Source: Bacillota bacterium
GTDB lineage: Bacteria > Bacillota_A > Clostridia > Lachnospirales > Lachnospiraceae
Direction of reading: 5' to 3'
Length of the DNA: 8,394 bases
NCBI GenBank assembly: GCA_023443625.1
Contig: JAEZTQ010000076.1
Coordinates: forward strand, 1-8,394
Below, one piece after another: positions 5,875-8,394 of the stretch (positions are counted from its first letter, which is position 1; each line of letters opens with the position of its first letter). The notes under the pieces were generated by a model. The model saw only the letters and a program-made list of their open reading frames with translations, was not told the DNA's origin and did no database searches. The position numbers and the translations under genes were made by a program.

Positions 5875-6294
5875 CATCATAATTTTCATGGTAACCGTTG
5901 TTCCAACTCCCAAAGTACTTTCTATCTTGAATTCATCAGAATACTTCTTCATATTTGGGAGGCCCATACCTGCTCCAAATCCAAGAGAACGAATATTATC
6001 CGGTGCAGTAGAATACCCTGCTTGCATGGCCAAGTCTATATTTTCAATACCTGGCCCATGATCTCTTAATATGAGTTCTATTTCTTCCGTGGAAATTGTA
6101 ACATCTATCTTCCCACCAGAAGCATGAATCACCATATTGATTTCCCCTTCGTACATGGCAATGGATACCTTACGTACAGTCTCCGGGTTAACCCCCATTT
6201 TCTTTAACATACTTTTTACATTACTGGAAGCTTCCCCAGCTCTGGTAAAATCATCTGCGGGTACTTCATAGGTTATTGCAATAGTATCACTCAC
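5866..6294 (-). CDS. HATPase_c ATP-binding protein (anti-sigma factor / histidine-kinase-like)
   Basis: A 142-residue single-domain GHKL ATPase resembling SpoIIAB/RsbW-type serine kinases. The N-box is YEGEINMVIHA (48-58) with E49 and N53, the G1 box is DHGPGI (78-83) and the G2 box is GFGAGMGLPNMKKYSD (105-120), so ATP binding looks intact. It has no dimerisation/phosphoacceptor domain and no sensor domain, so it probably phosphorylates or sequesters a protein partner. The target is not visible: no sigma factor or STAS antagonist lies in the window. I chose the GTG at 6294 because GGGGAGG lies 11 bases upstream and homologues begin near this point; a longer frame opens at 6339 but sits inside the upstream gene. 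The GTG overlaps the preceding DRTGG-like gene by 8 bases (GTGAGTGA). Proteins of this kind recur beside clostridial [FeFe]-hydrogenase genes. Confidence 0.9.
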   Translation of the reverse strand: MSDTIAITYEVPADDFTRAGEASSNVKSMLKKMGVNPETVRKVSIAMYEGEINMVIHASGGKIDVTISTEEIELILRDHGPGIENIDLAMQAGYSTAPDNIRSLGFGAGMGLPNMKKYSDEFKIESTLGVGTTVTMKIMMKE

Positions 6295-6643
6295 GATAAT
6301 CCGGCCCTCCCCGCATACCATTCTCATAAAGCATGCCACAGGCAGAAAACATTCTATGACCTGTAGACAGAATGGCTATTTCTTTCTCTTTTGCCATTTG
6401 AATCATAGCTTCATCCGGTAATTTACCTCTCACAAAAACGATACAAATAATATCCATCATTTCACAGGTTCTGATGACCTGTAGATTACATAGACCAGTG
6501 AGTAATACAGACTGATCCTTCATAAAGGCCAAGACATCACTCATCATATCCGAACCGCAGGCAGTATGCACCTCTCTGTCCTTCCACTCATCACCGACAA
6601 TATACTTTGCTCCTAATATCTTCTTGATTACATCGATAGTCAT
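6287..6643 (-). CDS. DRTGG-domain-like small protein 2
   Basis: A 118-residue soluble protein of the same general fold as the DRTGG-like protein at 3932-4267, but clearly diverged from it. After MTIDVIKKILGAKYIVGDE comes a degenerate signature, DREVHTACGSDMMSDVL (22-38), in place of D-R-x-x-x-G-G. The core SVLLTGLCNLQVIRTCEMMD and the ending IAILSTGHRMFSACGMLYENG match the family pattern. It is cysteine-rich (five cysteines in 118 residues). No enzymatic motif is seen; it is probably a regulatory binding protein. The start is uncertain: ATG 6643 fits homologue starts, ATG 6655 is an in-frame alternative, and neither has a strong ribosome site. It is the first gene of the hydrogenase module, coupled to the HATPase gene by an 8-base overlap. 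A hairpin repeat lies 28 bases upstream of the start. Confidence 0.8.
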   Translation of the reverse strand: MTIDVIKKILGAKYIVGDEWKDREVHTACGSDMMSDVLAFMKDQSVLLTGLCNLQVIRTCEMMDIICIVFVRGKLPDEAMIQMAKEKEIAILSTGHRMFSACGMLYENGMRGGPDYRE

Positions 6644-6670
6644 AATAATAACCATGCCTTTCCGTAACCT

Positions 6671-6728
6671 GCAAACTTTGGGCCGCAGGCACAAATTTGC
6701 CGATTGAAAAATCTATGATTTTTCAATC
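6671..6728. repeat. Tandem hairpin repeat element, copy 2
   Basis: The first hairpin pairs GCAAA-TTTG-GCC with GGC-CAAA-TTTGC around GCA, with one bulge and one mismatch (6671-6700). The second is a perfect 11-bp stem (GATTGAAAAAT 6702-6712, ATTTTTCAATC 6718-6728) with a 5-base loop. Layout, orientation and the string GCAGGCACAAA match the element at 449-514. It fills most of the gap between the GGDEF-like gene and the hydrogenase module. It could attenuate or stabilise read-through RNA, but it lacks the T-run of a proper terminator. Confidence 0.6.
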
Positions 6729-6753
6729 TAACTTCCATATCATATGTTAGCTA

Positions 6754-8049
6754 CTAATTTATAGTTTGACTAAATACTTCAAAGGAACTAGTGGGAACCT
6801 TTTTTGCCATCACTAAGGCAGTTTGTGCATTTGCTAAAATCGTTTGATACTCCTGACTTCCCTTTTGTAGTGCAATTCCTATACTCCCACAGATATTATA
6901 TTTAGTATGCTCGTATGCATATATCTTATCTATTATGTTGCATATTTGATCTGCTTTATCATATGCCATCTTATCGGAAGGTATATCCTTCATATATACA
7001 ATAAAATCATTCACACCCAACCTGCCAATGATATCTGTGGTTCTAAATTCATTCTTTAATCTATCTCCGATTGTTGTTAAAATATTTTCTCCTGTAATAC
7101 TTTTTCTAATTTCATTTAAATCCTTATAATTTCGTATCTCAATTAAGAATAAGGCAGAAAGACTTTTTTCATCCTGATTATTAAGGTCCTCTGTTATGAG
7201 CGCCTCTGCAAAACCTTTTGCATAGACATTGGTCAAGGAATCTAGTTGTGACGTCTTCGGCAGCTCATTCTCTTTTTCTATACGATTAAGGATGGATAAT
7301 TTACCAACCACTTTAACAGGATTTCTATTTTCATCAAATATTATGGATGCATAACAGATATACCATATAGGAACACCCTCCTTAGAGATAAGTCTTAGCT
7401 TAAGGCGTACCTGTTTTCTTCCACCCATTACACTGTTAAACACGGAAATAACTGCTGGTAAATCCGCCGGATGTACTATTTTAGCTTTTTCTAATTTATT
7501 ACGGAACCCTGTCATCCTTGAATCTTTACCAAACAATTCTCTAAAAAGTTCTGTAAAAGATAAGGTGTCCGTTGCTATCTCATAATCAAAATATAATTCT
7601 CTGGACAATTCCGTAATTTTATTATGATAATCATTGGTCTGTTCCAGTTTCTTATAATCAACCATTAGATTTGTAATATCCATTGCGATACAGGAATATA
7701 CAGGTACTGTTCTGGTTCCGGAAAGATAAGTCTCCTCCGTTTTATTGCCTGCTATCATAACCCATTTAAAGCTGCCATCATGCTGCAAGGTACGAAATCT
7801 AATATTAATCATATTATTTTTCTTGTTCTTTTGGGCAGCTAGCTGTTGTGTAACATATATGATATCTGCTGAATACACCATTCGCAAAAGTGCCATTGGT
7901 GCATTCATATTAACCTTTTCTGATACATTTTTAATTAATGTATAAAAGGTATCCGTTGCATAAAGTATGGTTAGCATGTCATCAAAGGCTAACTTTGCTA
8001 TTCCTCCTGGTGCTGTCATTAATAAATCTTTCATCTGCTTCTCGCTCAT
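6754..8049 (-). CDS. Two PAS-like regions plus degenerate GGDEF domain protein
   Basis: A 431-residue soluble protein with no membrane helix. Two PAS-like sensory regions (about 12-130 and 140-255) each end in the typical strand pattern (GSFKWVMIAGNK 92-103; GVPIWYICYASIIFDENRNP 225-244). A GGDEF-type domain follows (about 265-431), opening with QLDSLTNVYAKGF (268-280). The active-site loop reads RLGVNDF (343-349) where diguanylate cyclases have RxGGDEF, and the upstream metal-site region is LIEIRNYKDLNEI rather than xDxDxFKxxND. Cyclase activity is therefore unlikely. The product-inhibition I-site RTTD (336-339) is kept at the usual spacing, so c-di-GMP binding is possible. The PAS ligand is unknown. 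The start at 8049 has only a weak AAAGGGA about 14 bases upstream; no better one is evident. It lies on the same strand directly upstream of the hydrogenase module and may be co-transcribed with it. Confidence 0.88.
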   Translation of the reverse strand: MSEKQMKDLLMTAPGGIAKLAFDDMLTILYATDTFYTLIKNVSEKVNMNAPMALLRMVYSADIIYVTQQLAAQKNKKNNMINIRFRTLQHDGSFKWVMIAGNKTEETYLSGTRTVPVYSCIAMDITNLMVDYKKLEQTNDYHNKITELSRELYFDYEIATDTLSFTELFRELFGKDSRMTGFRNKLEKAKIVHPADLPAVISVFNSVMGGRKQVRLKLRLISKEGVPIWYICYASIIFDENRNPVKVVGKLSILNRIEKENELPKTSQLDSLTNVYAKGFAEALITEDLNNQDEKSLSALFLIEIRNYKDLNEIRKSITGENILTTIGDRLKNEFRTTDIIGRLGVNDFIVYMKDIPSDKMAYDKADQICNIIDKIYAYEHTKYNICGSIGIALQKGSQEYQTILANAQTALVMAKKVPTSSFEVFSQTIN

Positions 8050-8088
8050 TTAGTTATGTCGGTCCCTTTCTATTGAGTATTAAACTCC

Positions 8089-8116
8089 ATATTACACGTA
8101 TATACGCTAAACTCAA
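8089..8116 (-). promoter_or_regulatory. Probable promoter of the GGDEF-like gene
   Basis: On the minus strand TTGAGT (8111-8116), 16-base spacer, TAATAT (8089-8094). Transcription would start near 8083, leaving a leader of about 33 nt. This may also be the main promoter for the hydrogenase module, as no good promoter is seen just before that module. Confidence 0.5.
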
Positions 8117-8304
8117 GGTTTTTGCTATATAAGTAACATTGTACACTATGCTAATTATATAATAATTATTTATGAATTACAATCTACTTATGACAGGTTA
8201 TTATAGTATGAATAGTATCTTTATTATTACTATTTCACCATATATTTTACCTTATTATGACATTGTAGTTGTTAATAATTTTTGTAGATTTTTTAACATA
8301 CTTA

Positions 8305-8313
8305 TGGTATAAT
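8305..8313 (+). promoter_or_regulatory. Extended -10 promoter of the right-edge gene
   Basis: TGGTATAAT gives a perfect TATAAT (8308-8313) with the TGn extension. The -35 at normal spacing (TAGATT, 8285-8290) is weak, as is common with extended -10 promoters. Transcription would start near 8320, about 38 bases before the start codon. Confidence 0.6.
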
Positions 8314-8357
8314 GTCAATGTTTGTGGCGACACAGTTTAATTCAAGGAGGTTAAAAA

Positions 8358-8394
8358 ATGGGATCGCAAAATAATACAGTACCCTTTGCAGGAA
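8358..8394 (+). CDS. Start of a rightward gene (12 codons visible), product uncertain
   Basis: An ATG at 8358 follows AAGGAGG (8344-8350) at 7 bases and a TATAAT promoter, so the start is convincing. The visible product is MGSQNNTVPFAG, cut off by the window edge. Many clostridial NuoE-like (24-kDa, [2Fe-2S]) subunits of bifurcating hydrogenases begin with a short polar lead and a V/I-P-F-x-G motif, and such genes commonly neighbour the HATPase and HydS genes seen here. Twelve residues cannot establish this, so I give no symbol. Confidence 0.7.
   Translation, partial: MGSQNNTVPFAG

Larger units (their letters stand above)
8050..8357. other. Divergent intergenic region
   Basis: Very AT-rich spacer between the leftward GGDEF-like gene and a rightward gene. 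It holds a promoter for each direction (listed separately). It also has a 7-bp hairpin (AATAGTA 8211-8217, TACTATT 8228-8234) and two TTATGACA octamers about 75 bases apart that could be regulator sites. No coding sequence is convincing. Confidence 0.5.

Noticed and set aside
6702..6728. Intrinsic terminator for the GGDEF-like gene
   Set aside because: The stem is almost all A/T and no T-run follows; it matches the repeat element at 449-514 better.
7745..8132. Two short plus-strand frames over the 5' end of the GGDEF-like gene
   Set aside because: Hydrophobic antisense products with no ribosome sites; the minus-strand gene has domain support.

Overview
The window looks like chromosome of a low-GC anaerobic Bacillota, most likely class Clostridia and plausibly Lachnospiraceae. 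Support: AT-rich intergenic DNA, strong AGGAGG-type ribosome binding sites, a preQ1-I-like riboswitch ahead of a QueT transporter, a Gram-positive LytR-CpsA-Psr (LCP) protein, and a block of genes around a sensory-type [FeFe]-hydrogenase as found in anaerobic clostridia. The family-level placement is inference.

Left part (1-3210). The 5' portion of a class I SAM methyltransferase runs off the left edge on the minus strand. Then comes a gene-free stretch of about 890 bases. It holds a pair of tandem hairpins (449-514), a leftward terminator (551-570), a roughly 134-base inverted-repeat structure (583-716) and a clear promoter (1037-1064). That promoter drives a short leader with a preQ1-I-like aptamer and then queT (1165-1656). 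A long composite hairpin terminator follows. Next is a membrane-anchored LCP cell-wall ligase (1881-3137), which ends at a bidirectional terminator shared with the convergent operon.

Middle part (3211-6643, minus strand). Read in transcription order, this is: DRTGG-like protein, HATPase_c ATP-binding (anti-sigma/histidine-kinase-like) protein, [FeFe]-hydrogenase-like iron-sulfur protein, second DRTGG-like protein, PHP-domain metal hydrolase. Two of the four junctions are 8-base overlaps, suggesting translational coupling. The hydrogenase keeps every H-cluster cysteine ligand but has alanine where catalytic enzymes have the proton-relay cysteine, as in putatively sensory group D enzymes. The set reads as a redox or H2-sensing module that passes a signal on, not as an energy-conserving hydrogenase.

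Right part (6754-8394). Upstream of the module, on the same strand, is a protein with two PAS-like regions and a degenerate GGDEF domain. Its active site is altered but its RxxD I-site is intact, so it is a candidate c-di-GMP receptor or another sensory input. A second copy of the tandem-hairpin element lies between it and the hydrogenase module. At the right edge a divergent gene starts (8358, plus strand). Only 12 codons are visible. Their look and their position make a NuoE-like subunit of a bifurcating hydrogenase possible, but unproven.
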